The notes under the pieces were generated by a model. That model was given only the letters and a program-made list of their open reading frames with translations. It was not told where the DNA came from and did no database searches. Positions 36,435 through 45,464 of a stretch of 64,000 bases of DNA are shown here, piece by piece. Location of the stretch: positions 1 to 64,000 of the forward strand of contig NZ_CWGJ01000027.1 in NCBI RefSeq assembly GCF_900000175.1. Direction: 5' to 3'. Positions within the stretch are counted from its first letter, which is position 1. Every line of letters begins with the position of its first letter. The translations under genes and the position numbers were made by a program. The DNA comes from Estrella lausannensis (lineage in GTDB: Bacteria; Chlamydiota; Chlamydiia; Chlamydiales; Criblamydiaceae).

Positions 36435-37110
36435 AGATAAGTTTTCCTCGTTTTTTCAGGATTGACTTGACCACTCTGTTTCCAACCCACTGCACGCCTT
36501 GTACAAGCAAGATCAGCAAGATCACGGTGGTAACCATAATGAAGGTGTTGAAACGATTGTAGCCGTATTGGATAGCCACTTGCCCAAGCCCGCCGCCGCC
36601 GATGAGCCCCGCCATGGCGCTATAGCCGATAAGATTGACGATTGTCAGCGTGATGCCGGAGAGGATGGAGGGCAGCGCCTCTTGGAGCAGGACTTTTGTG
36701 ATGATTTGCCAGGTGTTGGATCCCATGATGATGGCAGCCTCCAGGATGTGGTGATCCACTTCTTTGAGGCTGGCCTCAATGAGCCTTGCCACAAAGGGAG
36801 CGGCCGCAACAGTTAAAGGTACAATCGCTGCAGTTGTTCCCAAACTCGTTCCGACAAGCCATCTAGTGAAGGGTATCAAGGCAACCATCAGGATCGCGAA
36901 GGGAAAAGATCTTCCGATATTTACAACTGTCTCTAAAACTTTGTAGAGGCCGACGTGTTCTTTAATGTGCCCCTTGTCCGTTATCGTTAAGATGACGCCG
37001 ACAGGCAACCCTATCAATACGGCAAAGAAAGCAGCGACGGCAACCATGTAGATGGTATTCCACAGCTGTAGGGGAAGAAGCTGAAGCGCAAGGTCAATGT
37101 CAGGGTTCAT
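36427..37110 (-). CDS. metI: Methionine ABC transporter permease
   Basis: This protein of about 227 residues has five hydrophobic segments and the permease EAA-type loop (PFVARLIEASLKEVDHHIL, ILEAAIIMGSNTWQII). ATG 37110 overlaps the metN stop region by 11 nt and has GAGG at some distance; ATG 37128 is an alternative. It pairs with MetN to move methionine across the inner membrane. Confidence 0.92.
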   Translation of the reverse strand: MNPDIDLALQLLPLQLWNTIYMVAVAAFFAVLIGLPVGVILTITDKGHIKEHVGLYKVLETVVNIGRSFPFAILMVALIPFTRWLVGTSLGTTAAIVPLTVAAAPFVARLIEASLKEVDHHILEAAIIMGSNTWQIITKVLLQEALPSILSGITLTIVNLIGYSAMAGLIGGGGLGQVAIQYGYNRFNTFIMVTTVILLILLVQGVQWVGNRVVKSILKKRGKLIYE

Positions 37111-38152
37111 GTTGCTGTAATACCTCATGGTGGACAGTGTTTTCAGCAAGATAGTTCAGGGCACCGGAAATTCCCTCGGCAGGTCCTATCAATTCAATGA
37201 CCAAAGTACCTACAGTCGTTGTTTGCAGTCGATCGATCCAGCCGAGCAAAATGTTGGCATCGACATGGAATTTTTTTACGATCTGGGAAATGAGCGGGTC
37301 GTTCGCAGCTGATCCTTTGAATCTCAGTCGCAGCAATACCCGATTAGGCGACGTTGTTTTATAAAACTCTTCCGGAATTTCATGAGAAGAGCCCTGTATA
37401 AATTGCTTGGTAGTGGGATGTTGCGGCTCTGCAAATACTTCGGAGACGGGGCCTTCTTCTACAATTCTTCCGGCTTCGATGACGGCCACTTTATTGCAGG
37501 CTCTTTTGATCACTTCCATGTCGTGAGTGATCAAGACGACCGTGACGCCCAAATTTTTGTTGATGGTTTTTAGAAGATCTAAAATTTCTTGGGTTGTTCT
37601 TGGATCTAACGCTGAGGTTGCCTCGTCGCAGAACAACACTTCCGGATGATTGGCAAGAGCGCGTGCGATCCCGACTCTCTGTTTTTCACCGCCGCTGAGC
37701 GATGCGGGATAAACATCTTTTTTGGAGGTGAGCCCAACTAATCTTAAAAGCTCATCGACACGCTTTTCTTGCTCCGCTTTTGAAACACCGGCTATCTCGA
37801 GGGGATAGGTAACATTTCCGGCAACCGTGCGTGAGCTCAGAAGGTTGAAGTGCTGAAAAATCATCCCGATTTTTTGGCGGAAGGCGCGTAGATTAGCGCC
37901 CTTTAGCTCACGGATGTCGCTGCCATTAAATAAAATTTTTCCTGTAGAAGGGGTGATGAGTCCGGCCAGGCAACGAATCAATGTGGATTTGCCTGCGCCA
38001 CTCAATCCGATGATGCCGTAGATGTCTTGCTTGGCAACGAAGAGTGACACGTCACGCAGTGCGTGGGTGATCTTATCTTTGTGCGTATAAGTTTTTGAAA
38101 TCAATGAGACTTCAATTATCGGTTTTGGAGCTGCTGGCTTACCCTCGTTCAT
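37100..38152 (-). CDS. metN: Methionine ABC transporter ATP-binding protein with NIL domain
   Basis: This 350-residue ATPase has Walker A GLSGAGKST, the ABC signature SLSGGEKQRVGIARAL, Walker B EVLFCDEATSALDP and the switch His in LITHDM. The C-terminal NIL/ACT-like domain (about 265-345) in this family senses intracellular methionine and inhibits transport. It is the first gene of the operon. The upstream region (38153-38277) is AT-rich and probably holds the promoter; no riboswitch was recognised. Confidence 0.95.
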   Translation of the reverse strand: MNEGKPAAPKPIIEVSLISKTYTHKDKITHALRDVSLFVAKQDIYGIIGLSGAGKSTLIRCLAGLITPSTGKILFNGSDIRELKGANLRAFRQKIGMIFQHFNLLSSRTVAGNVTYPLEIAGVSKAEQEKRVDELLRLVGLTSKKDVYPASLSGGEKQRVGIARALANHPEVLFCDEATSALDPRTTQEILDLLKTINKNLGVTVVLITHDMEVIKRACNKVAVIEAGRIVEEGPVSEVFAEPQHPTTKQFIQGSSHEIPEEFYKTTSPNRVLLRLRFKGSAANDPLISQIVKKFHVDANILLGWIDRLQTTTVGTLVIELIGPAEGISGALNYLAENTVHHEVLQQHEP

Positions 38153-38277
38153 TATTCTCTCATAGAACCAGTTTTATTAAGTTTAGATCATATTAAATAC
38201 ATGGGATAAAATCCAGTGCCCAAACTTATTAATTTTACAGATTTGCAAAATGCCAAAGCTCCTTAGCTTCCTTGCTT

Positions 38278-38390
38278 TATACCGAAAGTGTCTCAATATT
38301 TGGGATTTTGGGGGCTAAAAAGATAGCAATCCTTCGATTCCGGGGCTTTCTCAAAGAAAAAATCCTAGATGGTGAGACACTTTCGGTATA
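38278..38390. repeat. Family 1 palindromic repeat, full-length with intact ends
   Basis: The ends TATACCGAAAGTGTCTCAAT and GTGAGACACTTTCGGTATA are well preserved. Inner arms GGGATTTTGGGGGC and CTTTCTCAAAGAAAAAATCC are partly diverged. TA borders both ends. It lies between metN and pgi, whose 385-bp spacer has no other recognisable gene; CATACCGAAATTGTGGAAAG at 38496-38515 is a further end fragment. Confidence 0.8.
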
Positions 38391-38537
38391 AACCCATAGG
38401 ATTCATGGGAAAAGGTCTTCGGTTCACTTGGCTGTCAGCGAGAGGTAAAGAAGTGATTTGTCGAAGAATGGATGAGTCGCTTATAAGAGGTTGTCATACC
38501 GAAATTGTGGAAAGTCTCTTAACTAAAGGGTGGGCTC

Positions 38538-40139
38538 ATGGAAAGGAATAAAATGGAAGAAGAGGAAGTTGCTTTCGATGAAATGGCATCGGTTCAGCGT
38601 CTTCATGAGTTGAAGCTGATAGCACCCGACATGACGGAACAGGGGATTTTTTCAGAGGAGAGGATTAAAAATCACGTGGCGCGGGGAGCTGGCATCACGT
38701 TGCTTTATGCGCCGGAGAGGGTGGATGAAACGATCCTCGGCGAGTTGGAGACCCTTGCTAAAGAGGCAGGTGTGCTATCGAAAATGCAGAGGATGCAGTC
38801 GGGTGAGGTGATGAATTGCATCAAAGGGCACCAGAGCGAAAACCGGGCTGTTCTGCACACTGCCGTGAGGGATTTTTTCGGAGAGGAAAACAACTCAGGG
38901 CCCGCCAAAGAGGCAGCCGCCATGGCCAAGATCGAATGCGATAAGCTGAAGCAGTTTCTCTCCTCCATCGGCGATGAGTTCAGCGAGCTTTTTATGATTG
39001 GCATCGGAGGATCGGATCTCGGCCCCTCGGCCATCTATTATGCGCTCGAACATCTTCTCATCAAGGGGAGAAAAGTCCATTTCATCAACAATATCGACCC
39101 TGATTCATTGGCCCTCGCTGTTAAAGGGGCAGATTTGAAGCGTTCGCTTGCCGTGGTGGTCTCTAAATCGGGATCCACCATCGAAACTAAAACGAATGAA
39201 GAGTTTTTAAGGTCGAAATTCAAAGCCGCCGGTTTAGATCCCGGACGCCACTTCATTGCAGTGACGGGGGAGGGAAGTGAAATGGATGATGCCAGGCGCT
39301 ATCTTAAGGTCTTCTATATCTGGGACTGGATCGGGGGGCGCTACTCGTCGACTTCCATGGTGGGAGGGGTATTACTCGGGTTTGCCCTCGGATTTGACAC
39401 TTTTTGGGAATTTTTGAAAGGCGCCCATGCTATGGACCAGGTTGCCTTAAGGGAAGATATTCGTTCCAACTTGCCGCTGATGGGAGCGTTGCTTTCTGTC
39501 TGGAACAGAAACTTCCTCGGCATGGCAACACTTGCCATCATTCCCTATGCCCAGGGGATGAGTCGTTTCCCGGCCCATATCCAGCAGCTTTCCATGGAGT
39601 CGAACGGCAAACATATCGACAGAAGGGGTAACACCGTCTCTCATAGAACAGGAATGGTGATCTGGGGAGAACCCGGAACTAATGCGCAACACTCCTTTTT
39701 CCAGCTCATTCACCAGGGAACCGATACCATCCCGCTCGAGTTTATCGGATTTAAAGAGAGCCGGTTTGGCGATGATTATACCTTCGAGAAGACAACGAGC
39801 CAGGAAAAATTGATCGCTAATTTGATTGCTCAGGCGATCGCTCTTGCCATCGGGCAGAAAAGCAACAATCCCAATAGAGAATTTTTGGGCAACAGGCCCT
39901 CCCATCTTTTGATTGCCAAACGGCAAGACCCCTTCACCATAGGAGCTCTTCTTGCCTACTTCGAGCACAAGGTGGCTTTCGAGGGGTTCATCTGGAATAT
40001 CAACTCCTTTGATCAAGAAGGGGTTCAACTGGGAAAGGTGTTGGCTAATAAGGTTTTAAACCGCATGCCTTCCATGAAGAGCGCTTCCGATCCGTTCCCG
40101 GTTGCCGATGCATTCATTAAACATTTTGGAGATGTTTGA
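38538..40139 (+). CDS. pgi: Glucose-6-phosphate isomerase
   Basis: Pgi interconverts glucose-6-phosphate and fructose-6-phosphate. The 533-residue chain has the family motifs IGIGGSDLGPSAI, VVSKSGSTIETKTN and GRYSSTSMVG, with the catalytic Glu/His region ESNGKHIDRRGN and C-terminal EHKVAFEGFIWNINSFDQEG. Length is typical. A second in-frame ATG at 38553, preceded by AAAGGA, could be the real start. It is transcribed alone, after a repeat-filled spacer. Confidence 0.95.
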   Translation: MERNKMEEEEVAFDEMASVQRLHELKLIAPDMTEQGIFSEERIKNHVARGAGITLLYAPERVDETILGELETLAKEAGVLSKMQRMQSGEVMNCIKGHQSENRAVLHTAVRDFFGEENNSGPAKEAAAMAKIECDKLKQFLSSIGDEFSELFMIGIGGSDLGPSAIYYALEHLLIKGRKVHFINNIDPDSLALAVKGADLKRSLAVVVSKSGSTIETKTNEEFLRSKFKAAGLDPGRHFIAVTGEGSEMDDARRYLKVFYIWDWIGGRYSSTSMVGGVLLGFALGFDTFWEFLKGAHAMDQVALREDIRSNLPLMGALLSVWNRNFLGMATLAIIPYAQGMSRFPAHIQQLSMESNGKHIDRRGNTVSHRTGMVIWGEPGTNAQHSFFQLIHQGTDTIPLEFIGFKESRFGDDYTFEKTTSQEKLIANLIAQAIALAIGQKSNNPNREFLGNRPSHLLIAKRQDPFTIGALLAYFEHKVAFEGFIWNINSFDQEGVQLGKVLANKVLNRMPSMKSASDPFPVADAFIKHFGDV

Positions 40140-40187
40140 TGAAATTCCCAAGAGAGTGCTAATATGCTGGCTTTGGAACAAGTCCCG

Positions 40188-40240
40188 TAAGAGACTGTTC
40201 ACAAACCCAAGTCAGTATGCTTTGCTGCCGAATTTAGTTT
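40188..40240. repeat. Family 2 repeat segment, inverted
   Basis: TAAGAGACTGTTCACAAACC at the left, then AGTCAGTATGCTTTGCTGCC and GAATTTAGTTT, is the reverse complement of the copies at 22283, 27248 and 35596. The remainder of the pgi-murG spacer has no gene. Confidence 0.65.
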
Positions 40241-40392
40241 GAAGATGGTCTCTGGAACAATTCAGTCTCTTTTTAATTGCCTTTCAGCTGTTTTTTATCG
40301 AAATGCGGCTCGGGCAATTCCTGATTTTCGGAGAGATTTTCCGGATAGGTTTTTGGTCTACACGATTTAGTATCTCTTAAGAAGAGGCATCC

Positions 40393-41517
40393 ATGGTCAA
40401 GCGGGTAATGATATGCACAGGAGGAACGGGGGGGCACGTTTTTCCGGCTCTAGCCCTTGCCCGACAGCTTAAAGAGGAGATGCCATCCCTCTACATCTGC
40501 TTTGCGGGCGGCGGTCTTTCACAAAACCGGTTTTTTGACAAGGAAGCCTACCCATTCAAAGAAGTCCTCTGCGGCTACTTTCCCCTCAAGAACCCTCTCA
40601 AATGCGTTGCATCAGCAGGTAAAGTGATGGCAGGAGTCATCCAGAGCGGACGGATCTTAGACGAGGTTAAGCCTGATCTGGTGATCGGTTTTGGCAGTTA
40701 TCACACGCTGCCTCTTCTGATTGCCACTAAGCTGAGAGGTGTTCCCTATATTCTCCATGCAGCAGACAGCATACCGGGCAAGGTTATCAGATTGATGTCC
40801 GGAAGCGCCCTTGCGACAGGGATCACGTTTCCGATGGCAAGAAAGTATTTAAGAGGTCCGGTCGTGGATGTAGGGTCGCCCTTGCGCGAAGACCTGAGGC
40901 AAGGCAGGCCTGAAAAAGAGGAGGCCCTTGCCCGCTATGGGCTTAAAGCGGGTAAAAAGACGGTTCTTATCTTTGGAGGGTCTCAAGGGGCGGCATTCAT
41001 TAACGAGATGATGGAAACGGCATCCAAGTCACTGCACTCTTTAAACGGCGCTGTCCAGTTTATCCATCTGACAGGGTTGAAAGGGGATACTTCTGGTCTT
41101 GTCAAAGCGTACCGGGAAAAGCAATTCGACGCCTGTGTCAAGCCCTTTGAGGATAAAATGCAGTATGCGTGGACGGCGGCAGACCTTGTAATATCAAGGG
41201 CCGGAGCCGGAACGATCGCCGAACAGATTGCGTTTGAAGTCCCGGGAATATTGATTCCCTATCCCTATGCTTCGGAGAACCATCAGGAGATGAATGCCGA
41301 GTTTATGGCCGGGGAAGTGGGCGGTGCAAGGGTCATGACAGAAGCGGGCTATTCCTCCGCGGGCTTCGATCTTCTCATGAAGCAGCTCATCACAAACGAG
41401 GACGAACTTTTTACGAAAATGCAAGAAGCGATACGGAACTTTAAAGAAAGAGCGCCAGCAGAAGATATGTGTTCGCTTGTGAAAAAATTGATGCCGACAA
41501 CGACAGGGGAAAGCTAA
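40393..41517 (+). CDS. murG: UDP-GlcNAc: lipid I GlcNAc transferase
   Basis: MurG converts lipid I to lipid II at the cytosolic face of the membrane. The 374-residue protein has GGTGGHVFPALALARQL, VIGFGSYHTLPLLIATKL, LIFGGSQGAAFINEM, and the donor-site motif SRAGAGTIAEQIAFEVPGIL. The stop TAA overlaps the murC ATG by one base, so the two genes are coupled. murG-murC order is chlamydial. Confidence 0.95.
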   Translation: MVKRVMICTGGTGGHVFPALALARQLKEEMPSLYICFAGGGLSQNRFFDKEAYPFKEVLCGYFPLKNPLKCVASAGKVMAGVIQSGRILDEVKPDLVIGFGSYHTLPLLIATKLRGVPYILHAADSIPGKVIRLMSGSALATGITFPMARKYLRGPVVDVGSPLREDLRQGRPEKEEALARYGLKAGKKTVLIFGGSQGAAFINEMMETASKSLHSLNGAVQFIHLTGLKGDTSGLVKAYREKQFDACVKPFEDKMQYAWTAADLVISRAGAGTIAEQIAFEVPGILIPYPYASENHQEMNAEFMAGEVGGARVMTEAGYSSAGFDLLMKQLITNEDELFTKMQEAIRNFKERAPAEDMCSLVKKLMPTTTGES

Positions 41518-42896
41518 TGAAGAGCACTCATTTTATTGGAATCGGAGGCATCGGTATGAGCGCCCTTGCCAAAATTCTTCTGATGCAAAAGATTCCCGTG
41601 AGCGGAAGCGATATTGCTTCTTCCTACGTTACCGAGGAGCTTAAATCCCTTGGGGCAAAAGTGCATATCGGGCACGATGCCGGCAATGTTCCTCAAGATG
41701 CCATTGTAGTCTACAGCACCGACATATCCAAAGACAATCCGGAGTTTCTCTTCGCGATCAAAAATCATATGGAAGTGATGCACAGATCCGATCTTCTGCA
41801 GAAGATGATGAAAGGGAAGAAGACAGTCGCCATCGCGGGAACTCATGGCAAAACCACCACCACTTCTCTGATGGCAACGGTATTTACCGAGTGCGGCATG
41901 GCTCCGACGTTTGCTGTCGGCGGGTTTGTTAAAAATTATGGAACCAACGCACTGTGGGGCGCTGGCGAACATTTCATCGCCGAAGCAGATGAAAGCGACG
42001 GTACATTCCTTAAGTATACACCCTTTGGAGCCATCGTCACAAATATCGGAATGGACCATATGAGCTATTTCGGCACTAAAGAGCGTCTGAAGGAAGCTTT
42101 CCTTAAGTTCCTTTTCAAAGTGCAGTCGCACGAGCACCTTTTCTTTTGCAAAGACAACAAAGACCTCAATGAAATGTGCCATCATGGGGTCGGCTACGGA
42201 TTTGCAGAAGACTCGGAGCTGCGGGGCAGCAATTTTGTGCAGGAGGGTTGGAAGCTCTCTCTCGACATCCGTTTCCATAGCAAGTTCTACAAGAAAGTAG
42301 AGGCTCCTCTTGTCGGATTCCACAATGCCCTTAACGTCCTCGCCGTGTTCGGCTACGCCGTGTCCAGCGGAATTCGGGAAGAGGCGATTCGTGCTGCGCT
42401 GCTTAAATTCGAGGGTGTCAAGAGAAGGTCGGATGTGATCGCCAAAAAGGAGGGGGTCGTTTTTGTCGACGACTATGCTCACCATCCTACCGAAATCGCG
42501 TCGACGCTGCGCGGTCTTAAGTCGGTCTTTCCGGCCAACCGACTTGTGGTTGTTTACCAGCCCCATCGCTATAGCCGGGTCAAAGATTGCAAAGGAGCAT
42601 TCGGAAAAATATTTGATGATGCCGACGAGCTCATTGTCACTGACATCTATCCAGCCGGTGAGGCGCCTGTCAAGGGAGTGGATGCCATGAATATTGTCGA
42701 AGAGGTACTTGATTCTTCCGACGTGTCGACGGTGTTTGTTTCCAAAGACAAGCTTCATGACCATCTGAAGGGCTTTTTGAAGAAGGGCGATGCGGTTGTC
42801 TTCATGGGCGCCGGAGACATCTCCTCTTTCGGAAGGCAGTTTGCTTCCCAGTATCAGGCCAGCTGTTCGACGGAATCCATCTCGATTTGTTCATGA
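41517..42896 (+). CDS. murC: UDP-N-acetylmuramate--L-alanine ligase, not fused to Ddl
   Basis: MurC adds L-Ala to UDP-MurNAc. The 459-residue sequence has HFIGIGGIGMSALAKILL, the P-loop AIAGTHGKTTTTSLM, EADESDGTFLKYTP and the C-terminal FVDDYAHHPTEIASTL. In Chlamydia species MurC is fused to D-Ala-D-Ala ligase; here it ends after the ligase domain and ddl is a separate gene 4 kb downstream. The start at 41517 was chosen because the Rossmann motif begins there. Confidence 0.95.
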   Translation: MKSTHFIGIGGIGMSALAKILLMQKIPVSGSDIASSYVTEELKSLGAKVHIGHDAGNVPQDAIVVYSTDISKDNPEFLFAIKNHMEVMHRSDLLQKMMKGKKTVAIAGTHGKTTTTSLMATVFTECGMAPTFAVGGFVKNYGTNALWGAGEHFIAEADESDGTFLKYTPFGAIVTNIGMDHMSYFGTKERLKEAFLKFLFKVQSHEHLFFCKDNKDLNEMCHHGVGYGFAEDSELRGSNFVQEGWKLSLDIRFHSKFYKKVEAPLVGFHNALNVLAVFGYAVSSGIREEAIRAALLKFEGVKRRSDVIAKKEGVVFVDDYAHHPTEIASTLRGLKSVFPANRLVVVYQPHRYSRVKDCKGAFGKIFDDADELIVTDIYPAGEAPVKGVDAMNIVEEVLDSSDVSTVFVSKDKLHDHLKGFLKKGDAVVFMGAGDISSFGRQFASQYQASCSTESISICS

Positions 42897-42907
42897 GCTG
42901 ATAAGAG

Positions 42908-43795
42908 ATGGATCCAAGGGTAGAACGAGTCTCTTTCTTGACGGGAGTGGCCATAGTCTTGGGTTCTCTTTGCTTCACGTTCGTCACGGCTTTTATTTCT
43001 TACCAGTACTATCAACAGTGGCTGGAAGAGAGGAAGCTTGATCCCAAATATCGTGTGACGGGGGTTGTCCAGACAGGAGCGGTGAAAGAGCCTCTGCCTA
43101 CGCTGGCGCTGATCGAACTGATGGGGCTTTCTTTGGACAAGCCTTTAAATCTTTACGCCGCGTCCGAAAGAAGGCTGGAGAACCAGCTGATGAAAACGCC
43201 CTTTTTCAATCGGGTTAAAGTCAGCAAAGTCTATCCGAATATTCTCTACCTTGACTACGAAGCCAGAAAACCGTTTGCCTATCTGAAAGACTACACCAAC
43301 ATCCTGATTGCCGAAGACGGCACCCTATTGCCTTTTAAACCCTTCTTTCCGCCAAAAAACTTTCCTGTCATTAGCCTGGGGCCTTCGATGATCGGTGTTA
43401 GCGACCAAGAGAGTGTTGTCGGCTATGTAATTCCTCAAAAGACTCTGGAGCTAATCAAAAATTTTACGAAAAGTGTCGAGCGTTACTTTGAGGAAAGAGG
43501 GTTTCGCGTCGTGTTTATCGATTTTCAGAATGCGGGGGCAGGAAGCGGAGAGCTGTCCGAAATTGTGGTTTTGACGGAAGGCAGAAGGAGGCTTAAGAGC
43601 GGCAAAGATATCGATTTGCAGGTTTTGATTCGCTATGCGCTCGATAGCTACAGCGAGACGATTGAGGTGTTTGACCGCATTATACAAAAGGAGTCGCAGC
43701 GTATCGATCGGGCGATAGGCAAGAGTGAGGCAGTGACGTCTTGGCACCTGTTGATCGACCTGAGGACTAAGGGAATAGCGCTGGTCTCTCCCTGA
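42908..43795 (+). CDS. ftsQ: FtsQ-like division protein
   Basis: This 295-residue bitopic protein has an N-terminal TM segment (about 10-34) and an extracytoplasmic POTRA/FtsQ-like region: ENQLMKTPFFNRVKVSKVYP, ILYLDYEARKPFAYL and LIAEDGTLLPF match the FtsQ pattern of two beta-alpha elements before the conserved D-G turn. It follows murC by 11 nt, the normal place of ftsQ. Sequence conservation is weak outside these blocks. Confidence 0.78.
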   Translation: MDPRVERVSFLTGVAIVLGSLCFTFVTAFISYQYYQQWLEERKLDPKYRVTGVVQTGAVKEPLPTLALIELMGLSLDKPLNLYAASERRLENQLMKTPFFNRVKVSKVYPNILYLDYEARKPFAYLKDYTNILIAEDGTLLPFKPFFPPKNFPVISLGPSMIGVSDQESVVGYVIPQKTLELIKNFTKSVERYFEERGFRVVFIDFQNAGAGSGELSEIVVLTEGRRRLKSGKDIDLQVLIRYALDSYSETIEVFDRIIQKESQRIDRAIGKSEAVTSWHLLIDLRTKGIALVSP

Positions 43796-43860
43796 ATTTC
43801 AATTGGGCTCTTGATGTTTCATGACACCCTCAAATGTTGTGATGAATATTGCCTTCGGTA

Positions 43861-43975
43861 TATACCGAAAGTGTCTGAAAATTTGAGGTTTTGCTTTTGG
43901 AGAAGTCTCTTCATGAAAGGTTCCGGAGGGCTTTGCTGACGCGGAAAATCAAGTTTTGAGGTGCTTTCGACATAA
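43861..43975. repeat. Family 1 palindromic repeat, diverged
   Basis: TATACCGAAAGTGTCTGAAA at the left and AGTTTTGAGGTGCTTTCGAC at the right form the arms. CCTTCGGTATA just upstream is another end fragment. A further TATACCGAAATG fragment occurs at 44400-44411. Confidence 0.7.
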
Positions 43976-44011
43976 ATCACTAAGCAAGAATTGTTAAAAA
44001 GGAAGGTGGGG

Positions 44012-44353
44012 ATGACGCAATACATTGAAATACATTGGACGACGGCTACTATCGACGAGGCGAGGCGTGTTTGTCGCTTCCTCGTCCAGGAAAGGCTTGT
44101 CGCCTGTGCACAAATCACGCCTTGGATAGAGTCCATCTACATGTGGAATAACCAGCTGGAAACAACACAGGAGAGCAAGGTCGTATTCAAGGCTCTGCTG
44201 GAAAATTTCGATGAGATCAGAGGTGTCATCGAGAAAAATACTTCCTATGAAGTGCCCGAAATCACCTACCGCTTCATCGATGGCGGCAACACCTCCTATC
44301 TTGAATGGGTCAAAGAATCGGTCCAAATTGATAAGGCAAGCTCTCAAAAATGA
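44012..44353 (+). CDS. cutA: CutA1-family protein
   Basis: This 113-residue protein has the CutA1 ferredoxin-like core: IDEARRVCRFLVQERLVACA, QITPWIESIYMWNNQLE, KVVFKALLENFDEI and YEVPEITYRFIDGGN. The family forms trimers and has been linked to divalent-cation tolerance, though its role is not settled. ATG 44012 has AAGGTGGGG upstream. Confidence 0.88.
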   Translation: MTQYIEIHWTTATIDEARRVCRFLVQERLVACAQITPWIESIYMWNNQLETTQESKVVFKALLENFDEIRGVIEKNTSYEVPEITYRFIDGGNTSYLEWVKESVQIDKASSQK

Positions 44354-44441
44354 GGCGAAAAAATGGAAGTTATGCGATCCTTGCGCCCTTTGACGCCTTA
44401 TACCGAAATGCACACCATTTCACCAACAAAGAGAATCAAGC

Positions 44442-44672
44442 ATGAAAGAGTTTATTGAGTACATTGTAAAGAATCTTGTAGACGAGCCGGATCAGGTAAC
44501 TGTCCATTGCGACCAAGGAGAAAAGGGGCTTGTCGTTGAAATTCGCGTCGGGCAAAAAGACATCGGCAAAGTAGTTGGGCGCAAAGGAACTACGATCAAT
44601 GCGTTGAGAACCATTGCCATGACGGCGTGCGCAAGGCTGGGCCACAAGGTGCGCGTTGAACTGGTAGAGTAA
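44442..44672 (+). CDS. khpA: KH-domain RNA-binding protein KhpA
   Basis: This 76-residue single KH domain protein has the GxxG loop in IGKVVGRKGTTINALRTI. KhpA/YlqC proteins bind small RNAs and mRNAs and in Gram-positive bacteria affect cell division and elongation. It fills the full family length and is followed 15 nt later by the hydrolase gene. Confidence 0.88.
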   Translation: MKEFIEYIVKNLVDEPDQVTVHCDQGEKGLVVEIRVGQKDIGKVVGRKGTTINALRTIAMTACARLGHKVRVELVE

Positions 44673-44687
44673 TTATAGGTTGAAGCC

Positions 44688-45464
44688 ATGAAAAAAGAGG
44701 GATCCGCTCTTCACTTCGTAAGGTTAGGGAAGGGGGGCATCCCCCTTGTCATGATTCATGGTTTTGGTAATACACTGGAGAATCTACGACCTCTCGCAGA
44801 GCTTTTATCGGATACAAGAGAGGTCATCCTGATCGATCTTCCCGGTTTTGGAAATTCCCCTCCGCTAGACTCCGCTGTCTCCGCTGAGGATTTTGCTGCG
44901 TTGCTGAAAGACTTCTTGGATAAAGAGGCGATAGCAAAGATCGATATCGCTGGACATTCTTTTGGCGGCAAGGTCGGAATGATGTTTTCCTCCCTATATC
45001 CCGACAGGATAAGAAAGCTGGTGCTGATCGCTACTTCAGGACTCAGGAGAAAGCGGACGCTTACTCAGTCTCTCAGGTTTCATTCAGTTAAAACGCTTGG
45101 CAAAGCGGTTAAGCTGTTTGATAAACTCTCTGGCAAGCACCTCTTCAAAAGCTGGTTCGCTCCCCAATTTGGTTCGAGTGATTACAATCTTTTCCCCCAT
45201 GTGAGAAATATTCTCGTTCGCTCGGTCAATGAAAACGTTGACGATAAGATTTTCAAAATCAAGACTCCCACCTTAATCTTGTTTGGAGGGAGGGATCAGG
45301 AGACTCCACCGGAAATGGGGCATCGCCTGAACCGTATGATAAGACAGTCTCAGCTTGTAATCTATCCGACGCTCGATCATAGGCCGTTTGAAGATGTCGG
45401 AAGGCATCTGATGCAAAAGCATATTCATCAATTTTTGGAAGATTTCTCCCTGGTGCGCAAATGA
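44688..45464 (+). CDS. Alpha/beta-fold hydrolase
   Basis: This 258-residue protein has the oxyanion segment VMIHGFGNTLEN, nucleophile Ser91 in IAGHSFGGKVGM, acidic residue in LFGGRDQETPP and His in TLDHRPFED. The substrate cannot be told from sequence. It has no signal peptide. The stop overlaps the start of the following Mur-ligase gene by 4 nt, so the two are probably co-translated; this ties the hydrolase to cell-wall metabolism by context only. Confidence 0.88.
   Translation: MKKEGSALHFVRLGKGGIPLVMIHGFGNTLENLRPLAELLSDTREVILIDLPGFGNSPPLDSAVSAEDFAALLKDFLDKEAIAKIDIAGHSFGGKVGMMFSSLYPDRIRKLVLIATSGLRRKRTLTQSLRFHSVKTLGKAVKLFDKLSGKHLFKSWFAPQFGSSDYNLFPHVRNILVRSVNENVDDKIFKIKTPTLILFGGRDQETPPEMGHRLNRMIRQSQLVIYPTLDHRPFEDVGRHLMQKHIHQFLEDFSLVRK

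Noticed and set aside
38153-38277. SAM or methionine riboswitch before metN
   Set aside because: The leader is AT-rich and short, with no SAM-riboswitch helices or conserved core that I could recognise.
41514-42764. 416-codon minus-strand frame across murC
   Set aside because: Long but wholly antisense to murC, which has all family motifs; no recognisable protein features.
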